Shown here: positions 11,884-23,647 of the stretch, piece after piece
Position numbering within the stretch: position 1 is the stretch's first letter
Layout: each line of letters starts with the position of its first letter
NCBI GenBank assembly: GCA_947034885.2
Contig: OX344750.2
Span: 10,906,053 to 10,970,052 of the forward strand
From: Thuidium tamariscinum
Taxonomy: Eukaryota; Streptophyta; Bryopsida; Hypnales; Thuidiaceae
Length of the DNA: 64,000 bases
Direction: 5' to 3'
Made by a program: the position numbers and the translations under genes
Notes under the pieces: model-generated
Seen by the model: only the letters and a program-made list of their open reading frames with translations
The model's database searches: none
Told to the model about the DNA's origin: nothing

Positions 11884-13824
11884 ATGGCGTTCGCAGCTGG
11901 CGGGGTGGCAACCAGGTGTTTGTATAGTAATTCAGAACCTAGCTGCAGCTCTTCGGTATGCAGCGCCTCGTTTGGCACGTCTCGGCGGTCTCGCACGTTT
12001 TTTGGTTCTTCGATTAGACAGCCTCTTTCGCAATATGTTTCGTGTCCTTCGTCGTCAGGTACGCATCGTAGTGCGATATCATCAGTTCAGATTGTAGCTG
12101 GCTTTGTGGAAGACGAGGAGGACGAGGACGAAGGAGTGGAGAACCTTCCAGTTGAGGTTTACGAGAAAGTGGCCAAGGACATAGCGCAGGAGTATACCCG
12201 CGATTTGTATGAGCAAATGCGAAGAGAGGACGCGGGGCTGAAAGGTAAGGCGAAGAAGGCAAAGAAGCGAGCAGGAAAAGAATTTGACGATTCCGAACTT
12301 AGAATTCCCGACCACTTACTACCGAAAGTGGCCATAGTGGGGCGTCCGAATGTCGGCAAATCCGCACTCTTCAATCGAATTGCAGGCGGCGACATTGCGA
12401 TAGTGCACGATGAGGCGGGCGTGACTCGTGACAGGTTATACACTCGCGCATTTTGGAGCACTCATGAGTTTATGTTAGTCGATACCGGGGGGGTGTTGAC
12501 GATTCCAGGAGAAGGTAGCGACGCTGTTGCGGTGACAGCCGGTGGAGGCGCGGAGGCTGTTGCGAAAGCCGTGAAGGAAGCCTTCGATGCTGGATTACCA
12601 GCTATGATCGAGCGGCAAGCAGCGTCCGCAGTTGCCAGCGCCCATTCCATCATCTTCGTCGTGGACGGGCAATCAGGGTTAACAGCTGCCGACATCGACA
12701 TCGGCAATTGGTTACGGCGAAAGCACTCCGACAAGAAGATAACTCTCGCCGTGAACAAATGCGAGTCGCCAACTAAGGGGCAACTCCAAGCGGCCGAGTT
12801 TTGGACTCTAGGGTTCACTCCCATTCCCGTCTCTGCAATCTCAGGTACCGGAACAGGTGACCTCCTCGACCTCGTCTGCGAGGAGCTTAAACCCGCAGAC
12901 GGCGAGCTCGAAGAAGAGGAAGACAAGCCCATGGCGATCGCCATTGTCGGGAAGCCGAACGTCGGCAAATCCAGCATCTTAAACGCTCTTGTAGGGGAGG
13001 AGCGCACCATCGTCAGCCCCGTGAGTGGCACCACGCGCGACGCCATCGATACAGACTTCGTGGACGAGACCGGCCAACAACTGAAGCTCATCGACACGGC
13101 CGGAATCCGCAGACGCGGAGCCGTAGCATCCGCGGGCAGCCGAACGGAATCTTTATCTGTGAACCGCGCCTTCCGAGCCATCCGAAGGTCAGACGTGGTG
13201 GCGCTTGTCATCGACGCCATGGATTGTGTGACGGAGCAGGATTTTAGGTTAGGCGAGCGGATTGCGAGAGAAGGCAAAGCGTGCATCGTCGTAGTCAACA
13301 AGTGGGACACCGTGCCCAACAAAGACTCCACCAGCACTGTCTGGTACGACCGTGACGTGCGCGAACGGTTGCGCTGCCTGGACTGGGCGCCCATCATGTA
13401 CTGCTCAGCCAGCAGCGGCCAAAGGATTAAGAAAATTCTGGAGACGGCTGTGGCTGCCGGTGGGGAGCGTTGCCGGCGTCTTCCTACGGCAACCTTGAAC
13501 CAAGTGATCCGTGATGCAGTGGCGTTGAAGCAACCTCCCACAGGGCGCGGGGGGAAGAAGGGAAGAATCTATTATTGCACGCAAGCGGGGATCAAGCCTC
13601 CCACGTTCGTGTTTTTTGTGAACGATGCGAATTTGTTTCCCGAGATTTATCGACGCTACATGGAGAAGCAGCTCCGGCTCAATGTAGGATACCCAGGCAC
13701 GCCTGTACGATTGCTATGGCGCAGCAAACAGAAGAGCGATCGCAAGGAAGCGCCCAGCAGAGTTGGGTCCTCGAGGTCTTCTCCTTCGTCTTCCACCGCG
13801 AATATGGTACCCTTTTCTCAATAA
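11884..13824 (+). CDS. Plastid-type Der/EngA double GTPase
   Basis: Der (EngA) is a tandem-GTPase factor for large ribosomal subunit assembly; plant homologues act in chloroplasts. One exon from the ATG at 11884 (MAFAAGG) gives 646 residues. The first ~65 residues are Ser/Arg-rich and look like a transit peptide, followed by an acidic linker (EDEEDEDEG). GTPase domain 1: GRPNVGKS at residues 153-160, VDTGG, NKCE. Domain 2: GKPNVGKS at 356-363, IDTAG, NKWD. A KH-like C-terminal domain ends with IKPPTFVFFVNDANLFPEIY. Domain 1 has NKCE rather than NKxD, which I recall as normal for plant members. The frame is open upstream to 11587 with an ATG at 11767; I prefer 11884 because the sequence after it resembles a transit peptide and the context (GCGATGGCG) is good. 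Divergent neighbour of DVR. Confidence 0.9.
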   Translation: MAFAAGGVATRCLYSNSEPSCSSSVCSASFGTSRRSRTFFGSSIRQPLSQYVSCPSSSGTHRSAISSVQIVAGFVEDEEDEDEGVENLPVEVYEKVAKDIAQEYTRDLYEQMRREDAGLKGKAKKAKKRAGKEFDDSELRIPDHLLPKVAIVGRPNVGKSALFNRIAGGDIAIVHDEAGVTRDRLYTRAFWSTHEFMLVDTGGVLTIPGEGSDAVAVTAGGGAEAVAKAVKEAFDAGLPAMIERQAASAVASAHSIIFVVDGQSGLTAADIDIGNWLRRKHSDKKITLAVNKCESPTKGQLQAAEFWTLGFTPIPVSAISGTGTGDLLDLVCEELKPADGELEEEEDKPMAIAIVGKPNVGKSSILNALVGEERTIVSPVSGTTRDAIDTDFVDETGQQLKLIDTAGIRRRGAVASAGSRTESLSVNRAFRAIRRSDVVALVIDAMDCVTEQDFRLGERIAREGKACIVVVNKWDTVPNKDSTSTVWYDRDVRERLRCLDWAPIMYCSASSGQRIKKILETAVAAGGERCRRLPTATLNQVIRDAVALKQPPTGRGGKKGRIYYCTQAGIKPPTFVFFVNDANLFPEIYRRYMEKQLRLNVGYPGTPVRLLWRSKQKSDRKEAPSRVGSSRSSPSSSTANMVPFSQ

Positions 13825-13904
13825 TAAAACACCAAAACTGAGTCTCCGTTCTTTCTCAAACTTCTTCCGTTGCTGCTTTTTCCGAATTTCATGTTGCTTG
13901 ACCT

Positions 13905-14570
13905 GGGTTACTTCGGAATATTGAGTTTGAATCGAGAGTGTGTCTGCGTGCTGGGAGGTTTCACTCACTTTTGGTAGAAACTACTCTCTTTGTGATCTGT
14001 CAATTCTCGTGCTTTTGTGGTATTCCGGACCCCTGGCTTCCCGGCGTTGACAAGGTGGATACATTTCTGAAGCGAATGCAATCAGAATCACCCTTGGGAA
14101 ATGTATTTACATTGAGAACTACTCATACTGTATGCATCTCCTTCAGCTCCTACCATACGTAGGAGCTGTGGAGATATCTACATGGGGTACAAGTTTCATA
14201 CTCTCTGCTTGTTCTTGTTACTTCGGATTATTAGGTCTGAATCGAGAGTATGTCTGCGTGCTTGGAGGTTTCACTGACTTTCGGTAGCAATTACTCTCTT
14301 TGCGATCTGTCAATTCTCTTGTATTATGTGATATTCTGGAGCCCTGGCTTCCTGAGGTTGACAATGTCTGAAGTGAACGGAAATCAATATCAATCTGGGG
14401 AAATGTAAGTTATCCACATTGCGACCACTCATGTTCAAATACTTTAGGGACGGGGAATACTATTTGCACCAATTTTAGCATTTGACATACTGTATGCAGC
14501 AGTGTTATGGAGTTGTGGAGAGATCTGAAGTTTGGGTACAGGAGTCAAACTCTCTTGAGATCACAGTTTT
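13905..14570. repeat. Direct tandem duplication 3' of Der
   Basis: About 310 bases (13905-14213) recur directly downstream (14214-14570) with roughly one change in six. Landmarks include GAATCGAGAGTRTGTCTGCG, ACTCTCTTTG.GATCTGTCAA, and a later CATACTGTATGCA; CCCTGGCTTCC also recurs. The first copy begins within 85 bases of the Der stop codon, so it may carry the Der 3' untranslated region or polyadenylation signals. No open frame is conserved between copies. Confidence 0.6.
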
Positions 14571-17500
14571 GCCACCATACTGTATGTGAATTTCCTATGC
14601 AATTTCAGAGTGGGAGGGTTTAGAGAATTGGAAATTGAATGCACTTCGCTTAGGGTTACAGACTGGGTGCGTTCATCTTCTGTTGTCCACGTACAGTACT
14701 ACAGATTTTGAAACTGTTATACTCGACAATGAAGCTGCGGGGTGTTAATAATTAGGGCTTCACCTTTCCGAAAACGCATAAGTTAACCCTTTCACGCCAA
14801 TTTTCATTGTTAACCCCTAAGCGTCCAGATTCATCTCCAGAATTGACAATTCTGGAAAATCATCGTAAAGTACTATTTGGAAGAAAATTTTGGAATTGAG
14901 ATACAAAGCAGAGTTGTGGAGTTTAAGTTTAAGATTCTATTGGTTAGATTCACCAATGCTACCACCAATATTTTCTATAAATTGTAGAAGGGAAGATTTT
15001 AAATTCCTTCTAAATTCAATTACACACAAAATATTGTCATTTCTTGAGTAAATCTTGTTGGAATGGATTTGAAATGAGGTTCTCTTGACATGGTGATTTT
15101 TTGGAATTTTTGTGTTCTTTGATTCTATGACTTCATTTTAGCAATTCCAAGTTTGAATTAGAGTCAACGCAAGTCTAACAACTTGACATACTTCAACATT
15201 TGTACTTCCACATTTGTATTTTTAGAAAAATATATACTCTAGTTCCCTTAGATAGGACCACAAGATCATAAATTATCTAAATAAATTAGGATTGCTTTCA
15301 TCCAAGTTGTAATGAAAAAGAAATCTCATTTTTAATTTGTGTATCATCCAAAAATTGGACATCGGAACTTTCCAAGGTTAATTATGTAACATGCCATGGT
15401 TAAGAGGACGAAAGAGTCCCCTAGGCTACAAAGAGTTGTCTTTGTCTTTTATTCTCAATTGTATTTGTTGATTTGTTGATAGACTTTGAATATGTAAGTC
15501 TTGGCCTTATGGTTTATAGATCTATGTCAAAGTAGATTTGATAGGTGTTTTCCTCATTTGTAAATTAGGGTGTACTCCTATATACCATCAAAGCAAACTT
15601 CCTAGTTGTTTGTTAGAGCCAATAATGGCTATGCCAACATGAATGATCAAGACAATGGATGGATACTTCTATGTGAACAAAAGGAAACAAATAAAGGAAT
15701 ATGATTGCTTTGTAGTAAATCATTTTTACTTTGTAAAAATGTAATATTTTTTTGGTTCAAAGGCCTTTCTTTCAATATAAATTGTCAATAAAACATGATC
15801 ACACAAGACAAATGTAGGTGAAAATGCATAGCTAATTCATGATAATATCAAACAAGTGACATATTATTTAATATACTAAATGTGTTTACAAATGCATGTA
15901 CGATTAGTTTGAGCCCCCCAAGGAACCTAAAATTTACATTTTGAAGGTTCACAAACAATCAACATGTACAAATAGCAACTATCGTTACACAATTTGAACA
16001 TGCTAAAAAGAAAAAAATTAAGAGTGAAGGAAATAATAGCTTGTGGATTTTTGTCCAAACTTCCTAAGAGTTGTTTTTTAGCCCCATAGGAGATTGTTTC
16101 AAGGTTGTTCCCTAAATTTGTTTTCTATGCACTATACTAGTAATTGTTGGTTTGAATTTCCAAGAAAAAAAATTAAAATATTGATTTTTCAAAAATTTAA
16201 AAATTAGTAAAATCGGATGTGGTAGTCTCTCAACCATGTCAGATTGCCTAGGTGGCAACATTCTTAGAATTCCCACAACTTAAGAATCCACAGTCTTCTA
16301 AATGCCTAAAAAACATCTAATGTAAAATACAACAAGGATAATAGCTATAATAGTCCACACTAGGAACATTAGCCAGAACAAGAATAAGAACATTGAAAAA
16401 AACACAACAAACTTCAAAGAACACGATGCAAGTACAAATCCACAAGCATCTTCCACCAATCCTAAATTATGCTTAATTCAAATTCAAGATATTAATTACT
16501 ACCACCTTCCTTAACCATTCATTAATAAATTGAACCTACTAAGAATTTTTAAGTGATTGAAGGTTTAGCACCCTATTTTTTTTCTACAATACAGCAAAAG
16601 GTTTTTTTTTTTATCCTATTTTATATACAATCATCTATGATATAGAAATCCAATGCTATAGTAGATCTACCAAAAGTATATATTTTTCCTTCAACAAATT
16701 AGAATGACTCTATTTTTTTTATCTCACATCATTTTCTACTACATTAGGAGCCCTCCCCTTGAGCATTGAATGCCTTATATTAAGAAATTAATAGTATAGA
16801 ATGTTAAAGGGGTTAAGCAAGTTGAGGTCTAGGAAGCCTAATTCACCCCTTGAATAAGTACAAGATTCTTTAACAAGTTTGTTGAAATATTCTTGCTTAA
16901 CCCCTGAATGCCTTAGTAGACCAAAAGTGTCTTTATAGTCTAAAAGTCCAATTTGGTGTGCTTCAACTTTTGCATCCAATGTCTAAATTCAATAAAACTT
17001 ATTGGTAAATTTGCACTCTCTCTTCTAGTTTGCAAAGTCAAATTTTTGTATCAATCCAACATGCACTAATTTTTTGAATCCATTTGAGGCTTATAGGTTC
17101 AATTTGAGTGTACAAATCTACATTTTGATGGCTGCAACTTTGGACGCTTGTATTTTCTTAATCCATTGTTTGCTTTCAATAAAATTTGTTGCATTATTTT
17201 CTCCTAAAAGTCTAATTATTGTAATATACTTTTTATGTTGATCCAAGTTGTTTTAAATGTTTGGGAGCAATTCAAAGTTCAAATCCAAACATTATTAGGT
17301 AACAAAATGAATTTTGATAGCTTCATTCTTCTTCAATCAATGTCCTTATCTAATTAATTTTTTAGAGAAAATTGCACACACTTATGGTAGTCTACTTTAT
17401 TTGGTCAAAATTTCATGTGAAGTTATGAGTGATTGAGAAGCATTTTAGTAGAAGGGGGTTTAACAATAGATGTGTTTCTTACAATTATTTTTTGACATTC

Positions 17501-17919
17501 AAATCCATTTGCAGACACAATGAGGCTATTGAATGATATTTCGTTATGCCAATGCTTTTGTATGTTGGTTTTGAAGCACTTATTAGTTCAAACTTTTTTC
17601 ATTTGAGTAGGTTTAGAAATCAAATATTACCTCCAATTGTGTTTCTAGAAAAATTTAAGCATCCTTTTTCAACACTAAAACATTACAATCTCTCAACCTA
17701 TGATGTCAAATGACTCCAAATTTGATTAACGTCATCTACAACATACTCACTATAAGATCGTGCAATTGAAATTTCTATATCTTAATGACACTTAGACCTA
17801 AAATAGTTCAAAAGCAATGATGTTCTAAACTCAAAAAGACCTTGGACGTTCAGAGGTTAACCTCTTCTCTTCTACCACATGCATTTCTTCAACAAGTTGA
17901 GGGAATGAGGGCTCCCTAA
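14571..17919. mobile_element. AT-rich transposon-derived segment
   Basis: No gene is visible over more than 3 kb. Near 14805 the sequence GTTAACCCCTAAGCGTCC begins a region whose first ~200 bases recur at 46830-47030 (shared AAAGTACTATTTGGAAGAA and TTTTGGAATTGAGAT). Near 17866 an inverted counterpart (GGACGTTCAGAGGTTAAC) appears. The pair could be the ends of one ~3-kb element with TIRs starting GTTAACCYCT. I found no transposase frame and no target duplication, so the boundaries are tentative. Confidence 0.35.
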
Positions 17920-18203
17920 CAGCCCTTTTTTTGGGCGATATGGTGCCAGAAAGCACCATTTAAAAAAAAAATCTTTTTTTCGCCAAAAAAGTTTCGAAAA
18001 AAGTAACCTTTTTTCACCAGAAATTTACCATTTTTATGAAAACTATGGATGAAATCGCCAAATTTAGATGATAAAGTGTATGAATATAACTATAAAGTAT
18101 TTTTTAGTGCAAAATTTGGATGAATGTAGAAATACGATGCTTCACCAAATTTTAAATGATCGCCATGTTGGCACTTTCTCAAAAAGCAAAAAAAAAAGGG
18201 CTG
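17920..18203. mobile_element. hAT-type MITE, family CARGGCTTTTT, copy 1
   Basis: 284 bp with terminal inverted repeats (left CAGCCCTTTTTTTGGG; right end, read inward, CAGCCCTTTTTTTTTTGC) flanked by a perfect 8-bp target duplication, CTCCCTAA at 17912-17919 and 18204-18211. The 8-bp duplication is the hAT signature. The body shares GGATGAAATCGCCAAATT and GGCACTT-type phrases with the copies at 49732, 57925 and 58624. It lies about 340 bases upstream of the RNA methyltransferase start, within its probable promoter. Confidence 0.85.
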
Positions 18204-18345
18204 CTCCCTAAGTTACGAGACTCACCCTCATTGTGATCCGGTATTTGATATTCTATATTGATACCCGGCACTCAATGCCTCGTTCACACTGCAAATTTTC
18301 CAGCATAATTGATGAATCCTTAAACCCTCACTAGTCACAACCTAT

Positions 18346-18354
18346 AAACCCTAA
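18346..18354 (+). promoter_or_regulatory. Telo-box (AAACCCTAA)
   Basis: Perfect AAACCCTAA, 191 bases before the start codon of the RNA methyltransferase gene. A similar TTAAACCCTCA lies 26 bases upstream. The placement fits a translation-related plant promoter or leader. Role inferred from motif and position. Confidence 0.45.
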
Positions 18355-18545
18355 TAGACCTCTGTCGTCTCGTCGACCACTCAGAAGCAAAATCCCAAGT
18401 AGTCAAACCTTTCGATTTCATCAGGAGACATGATTCAAACACCAATTTCTGGATTCAGCACTGGTGCAGGAGCTTGCAGAAAATCTATCGCTCAGTGGTA
18501 TATCAGTGCCGTGGAGATGAAGAAGGGAGAGACGTAGGGTTTGGC

Positions 18546-21500
18546 ATGGCTATGGCGTCTCCTGCGATTGCAAGCAGGCGTCTGTGGAAACGTACACTCC
18601 ACGGCGGAGCTCTGGAGCGTGTGCGGGTGGTGCTTGTGAGTCCACAGCAAGCGGGCAATGTGGGCTCCGTTTGCCGAGTTGCAACTAATTTTGGTGAGCT
18701 TTTCCATTTTCCATTTGCATGCTTTCTAGGTTGCAGTATCTTTTTATGTGATATGAGAGGATTCTTGAGAAGATCAGTATTTGGTGTTTCAATTTCAATT
18801 TCTCTTTCTATCAAATCAAATTTGAAATTCAACTGATGTGTGTTTATGGTGACGTTGGTTTGTGGGTTGCTGAAGACTGCAATGAGCTTTGGCTGGTATG
18901 ATCCGTTTCCCTCCAGCCTTCAATTGTTATGATCGATTGCTCATCGAGTTTTCTAGACGTTTCTATCGAAAAATTCATGAGAGCTGCTTTTTCACACCTG
19001 AACTCTCGCCATGATGTCCTGAATCTTGGGTATAATTGACGCCCATTCTTTCATTCTTTGTATAGAAGTACAACGAGAGGGAGGTTGAGCGATTCGAACA
19101 AAAGAGTACAGTGTAAGCATAGATGTGCATGGTCGTGGCTAGTCTGAGATATGGGGGATCCCAAGGAGGAAACCCCGCTCTAGTGATCCTCTTAAGACTT
19201 CCAGACCCGTCTCTATAAATATGCAGACTATTTGATTTAAGATCTAATGTAAATTATGAAACAGAGGTTCTCTAAGAGTTGATCTCTATTGACTTTTGGT
19301 TAAATTTGGTCAATAGTACATACACTTGCCTCGGGCTTTTTCACTTCAAAGTAGGACTTCAATGCCCTTCAATACCGTACAGAACATCAAATCTTCACAG
19401 CGGGTTCCGTATACATCTACGCGGGTCCCCTTGGTTGCACCAGCATTGCCAGTGCAATATTGCAGCATGTGGGAGTCGACAGGGTGCTGTGTTTTCATGT
19501 CTGAAGAATGTTATGACTGTTGATTGTGTTGCTTACCATCAAGTGTGAATTCGTTTGATTATGAAGGTGAACCCTCAGTGTGATTTCAAGGGAGTGGAAG
19601 CTCACACGATGGCAGCGAATGTGACCTCGCGGTTGAGACTTGAGCGTATGCATGTGACAAGTTCCCTTTCAGAGGCACTTAGGGACTGCTCCATGGTATT
19701 TATCCGATTTGTTGCTCCCAGTCTATGCATCTGGGCTTTTTTACTTGGCACATTCATGAAGAATTAGCTGAGAGATGACATGCAGGTGGATGACAGGCCG
19801 TTGCATTCACGCGTCGCAGTGGAGTGTTGCGCATTCCTGACACACAGCTTGCCAATCTATGCATTCCATCTCCGGAGTCCCTTAATCTTGCTGTATGAAA
19901 CTTGCCTTTGCACTCTTTTACCGAGCTTTTGCATTTGCTAAGTTTTTGGATTTTCACTGCAAAGGACCGTCCCCATTAGATTGATTCTGTTCACGTCTTT
20001 TAAGTCATTAGGTAGTGAAATTTATAGACTCTCATACTCTTTTAGACCTTAATTGAAAGCTAAGAATAGTGAAATGCAAATGGTGTTAGCTTCATGTTAG
20101 TGTGATGTCAGTGTCAATGGCTATCAACTTTGTATTACATTGGCAAGGATTAAGCGAAGATCAAGTCAATGAGAACTTGACGTCAATTTAACCTCATCTT
20201 TGTAATAATCTAATATTAAAGAAAAGTGTTGATTGACCCCTTTAGTCATTTCATTTGTCTTTTGATTGATTGATGATTGCATGAATGGAGGGGAACTATT
20301 GCTTAGATTTGTTTTGCTAATCCTAGACAACAATTAAAATCCAAATTTTACAAATTTGCATTTCACGAAGTGCAACAGGAAGATTATTTTGGGATGAAAA
20401 ATCAAGGCCAGCAAGAAGATCATTTTGGGACAGAGGGAGTATTCTATTGATTAACATTAGCTTACCATCAACAACTTTGTGAACTGATAGGGGTGGTCTT
20501 TAAACAGAGGTTTCTTTATCAATATGGAAAATTTATGACATCATTGATGGCTTGCTGCAGCTGGTTTTTGGTCGAGAAGATCGAGGGCTTACGAACTCAG
20601 AGTTGATGCATTGCACTCATGTTTGCAGCATTCCTTCGGCTTTTGGTGCAGGTTCTCTAAGTAAGAAGACATCTCAGACAAATGCAAGTTATTCTATTGG
20701 TTGTGTATGTCTGATGATTTGATGCAGTGTCCTTCAATGCTTGCCAAAGAGGAGTGAATATGTGGGTTGTCGAAGCTCCTTATTGAATAATATAGAGGAT
20801 GCTGCTTGCGTCACTTTAATTATTTAAATCAACATACAGGGGTGAGCCTTTGGGAGATAATTGTAGAGCCTTTAGAGGGATCTCTTTGAGTACAAGAGCC
20901 CAGTCTGTTCAGATCGGATTTCTTGTGCAATTTCAAAGTGGGAGGTTGTAGACCACTTTAAGTTACAGTGGACACCCCATTTCTATTCAAAGATTTGTGG
21001 CCATTGTCATTCAGCCAAATCTTGCTTACACCACTTACTAATTGAAGTCTAAGAAAGTGCATGAATAGGTGAGCTGCTGTCGGTAACAGGGGTTAGTAGA
21101 GGATACAGGACCAGCTCCTTCACGGTTTTAGTCTCCTCTAGCTTATTTATAGAGTATTGGTCTCAGTTTTTGAAGCTCATCTATAATCACGCTGATCCAC
21201 ACCTTGAACTGTTTGAATCAGATCTTAGTCATGCCGTCGCTGTGGTGCTTTCGCGTCTATACGAGCAAGTGCCCCAACAGCAATCTCAGGATCCTTCGGC
21301 TTATCTGCCCCCTCGGTCTACAAATTTCAAGAGCGTACCAGGTTTGGACCGATTTTCAGTATCCCACAAATCTTCGCACAATTAGCGAAGCAGAGTACTT
21401 TGGCACCGTTTGGTCAACCCCGAAGTGCCAAGATAAAAATAAAGTCCACTTTGCAGTAATTTTCTAAACATATTATATCATTAATAAAATGTAGGGTATG

Positions 21501-21912
21501 ATTTCTTCTTTCTATTGGTAAATTTATTTACCTTTCTTAAAGTCTCCTCCTAAACGATTTATTTTAACTCCTTTGGGCCGTTTGAGCACTTTACCATGGT
21601 AACCTTGTTTTGACCTCAGGAACAGCATCAGTTGAAGCAGTGGGGAATTTGATGAGACGATGGGAACTTGTCTTGCAAGCTTGTAACGAAGTTACTGTGA
21701 CTCTAGGGATTCCGAACTACAGAATGCAGGAAAGGATGCTGATTCATGTACGCCGCATGTTCTTGCGATCAGGGCCCTCACTTCGAGAAGTAGGATTCTT
21801 GCATGGATTTCTTACTATGGTACAAACCGTTGCCTCCAGAGTTCAGACCTCCCAAATTAGTCAGAAAATGCATTCTTCCCAGGTGGGTGCTCAATCAAGT
21901 AAGAGTACTTGA
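18546..21912 (+). CDS. SpoU/TrmJ-type RNA 2'-O-methyltransferase
   Basis: SPOUT-fold enzyme that uses S-adenosylmethionine to methylate a ribose 2'-OH in tRNA or rRNA. Seven exons join in frame: 18546-18693, 18876-18895, 19567-19695, 19797-19892, 20561-20660, 21222-21341 and 21620-21912, giving 301 residues. The three SpoU motifs are present: VVLVSPQQAGNVGSVCRVAT (residues 28-47) continuing into NELWLVNPQC; LVFGREDRGLTNSEL; and IPSAFGAGSLNLSHAVAVVL, which forms across the exon 5/6 junction and includes the knot. AVAFTRRSG is also typical of the TrmJ group. Exon 2 is only 20 nt and restores both phase and motif 1. The N-terminus (MAMASPAIASRRLWKR) is basic and hydroxylated, so organelle import is likely. 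The exon 6 donor (21342) is the least certain border. An ATG at 18552 is an alternative start. The RNA target is unknown. Confidence 0.85.
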
Positions 21913-22912
21913 CTCCCTGAACGGTCCCTGTGCCCAGATTTGTAACACTATTATGAATGAAATGAAATGAATATTCTAACAAAACTAGATTGCCTAACAT
22001 AGTTATTCTTGTTCAACTTAACTTTTTGATATTGGACATGTCAACTAATTGTGGTTATACTAATGTTTTGAAGTGCTAATCATGCCCACACCAACCGAGC
22101 AGTGGAACTTAGCTAATTGCAAATTGTAATTCTTTGTTAGGTACCTTGCGAGTTATGAGTGTAGGTGCATAGTTAATGTCTAGCTAGCAAATTGGCACTA
22201 TTTGGTTGGGTCTTGATTTGCAAGATGATATTATTTGGTACTAAATCAAGTTGGTTTCTGAATTTGCTAGATGGTATTATTTGGTACTAAATCAAGTACC
22301 AATTTTGAAAAATTGTAAACTAAGAGTTATTTAGGGTAAAATTTACTCTTAGTAAAGTAAAGTAAATTGAGCATACTTATAGCTTTGATATGAAAGCAAT
22401 CTTTGTGGATTAGCAATGATCTAAATAATCGCTTAATCTAAGTAGCTACATGTGTTAAAGTTGTTCTTTGTAGCTAAATCATTTCTTCAACTATAGTATT
22501 TTTTCCTTTTGGTGGCAATGCAAGATTCATTTCACTTACAAAATTAGTCTCTATAAGAATCATTTTATTGAAATTGCTACATTACAATAGTTTTTTTAGT
22601 CATCACTAATTTCCGTTATCCAACAAATAATTATTATGAAAAACTATCATCATATGCTTTAGTGGGACAAATTGAGAGTAGTTATATATTTCTTATAATT
22701 TTTTTGAAATAACTGGTTTCCACCAAAGTCATGTTAGAGAAAATTGAGAGCAACCAATGTTAGTCATTGAATCCTAAAGAATTTCAATGTATTAAGATTC
22801 AAATTGCTTCAAAATATTCATACTTAAAGCAAAGCTATAATTTTCATCTATATTTGTTCATAAAGAAATCCATTCATAGCATCCTTTAGTTCACTTGTTA
22901 TAGTTCATCTTT
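21913..22912. other. Intergenic, 3' flank of RNA methyltransferase
   Basis: AT-rich, no gene. A short direct repeat around GATGATATTATTTGGTACTAAATCAAG occurs twice between 22220 and 22310. Part of 22380-22760 is similar to 42180-42520 (shared CAACAAATAATTATTATG-like and TACAAGAATCATTTT-like phrases), indicating another dispersed repeat. Confidence 0.3.
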
Positions 22913-23647
22913 GGGTCGTTGCAAGAAACACTGTGCAAAAAGCATAGTGTTTTCAAATGTAGTCTTTTTTTTTTTAGAAGTACTTTAAAATTAGAAAAAA
23001 AAGTTTTAAAAAAAGTGAAAAATATGTTTCATATATAAACCTTTAAGAAGAAGGTACCCTAGAAATGAAAGGCATAGGAAAAATCTCTAAGTAGGGAATC
23101 CAAAAAAGTGCAAAATCTCATGAAAATTAGTACTTCCACATTTTAATTTTTTTTAAATAAGAAAATCAATTTTAATATAAACTAAAAATTGTCCATTTGA
23201 GTAAAGTTGATTTTGATGAGATTTGACCAAAAGAACGATCTTGGAACCATCATCAATGTTCAAAAATTGCGTGCCACGGGAAAAAACTTGTACTCATGTG
23301 GAGGACATAAAAAAATATATTTTTAGATTTTTATTTGGAATTTATAGGTTTTACACCTATGCAAATAGATTGTGAAAGTTTTGTCTTCAAATCATTAAAT
23401 TTAGACATTGTGAACGTAATGATAACCATAAACGTAATTTTGTGACAACTCAATGAAAATGTTTTTTAAATATAAAATGATTTTTTTTAATTTCTAAAAA
23501 ATAAGGGATCTAATAAACTTCAAGTTAGGTATGTTCCATAAAAATTTCATCTTCATTGGACTTAATCTCCAAAAGTTATAGTGGAAAACAAAAAAATGTT
23601 TTGCGTTGTGTGTCGCGAAATAGGATTGGTGTTTCTTGCAATGACCC
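22913..23647. mobile_element. TIR element, family TTGCAAGAAACAC, copy 1
   Basis: About 735 bp bounded by inverted ends GGGTCGTTGCAAGAAACAC and, read inward from the right, GGGTCATTGCAAGAAACAC. The body matches the copy at 26722-27424 (shared AGTACTTTAAAATTAGAA and TCTCTAAGTAGGGAA-like phrases). No coding capacity; target duplication not evident. Non-autonomous DNA transposon inferred. Confidence 0.55.

Noticed and set aside
12462..13541. 359-codon open frame on the minus strand
   Set aside because: Shadow of the Der GTPase coding sequence; Ser/Pro-rich low-complexity product typical of antisense GC-rich frames.
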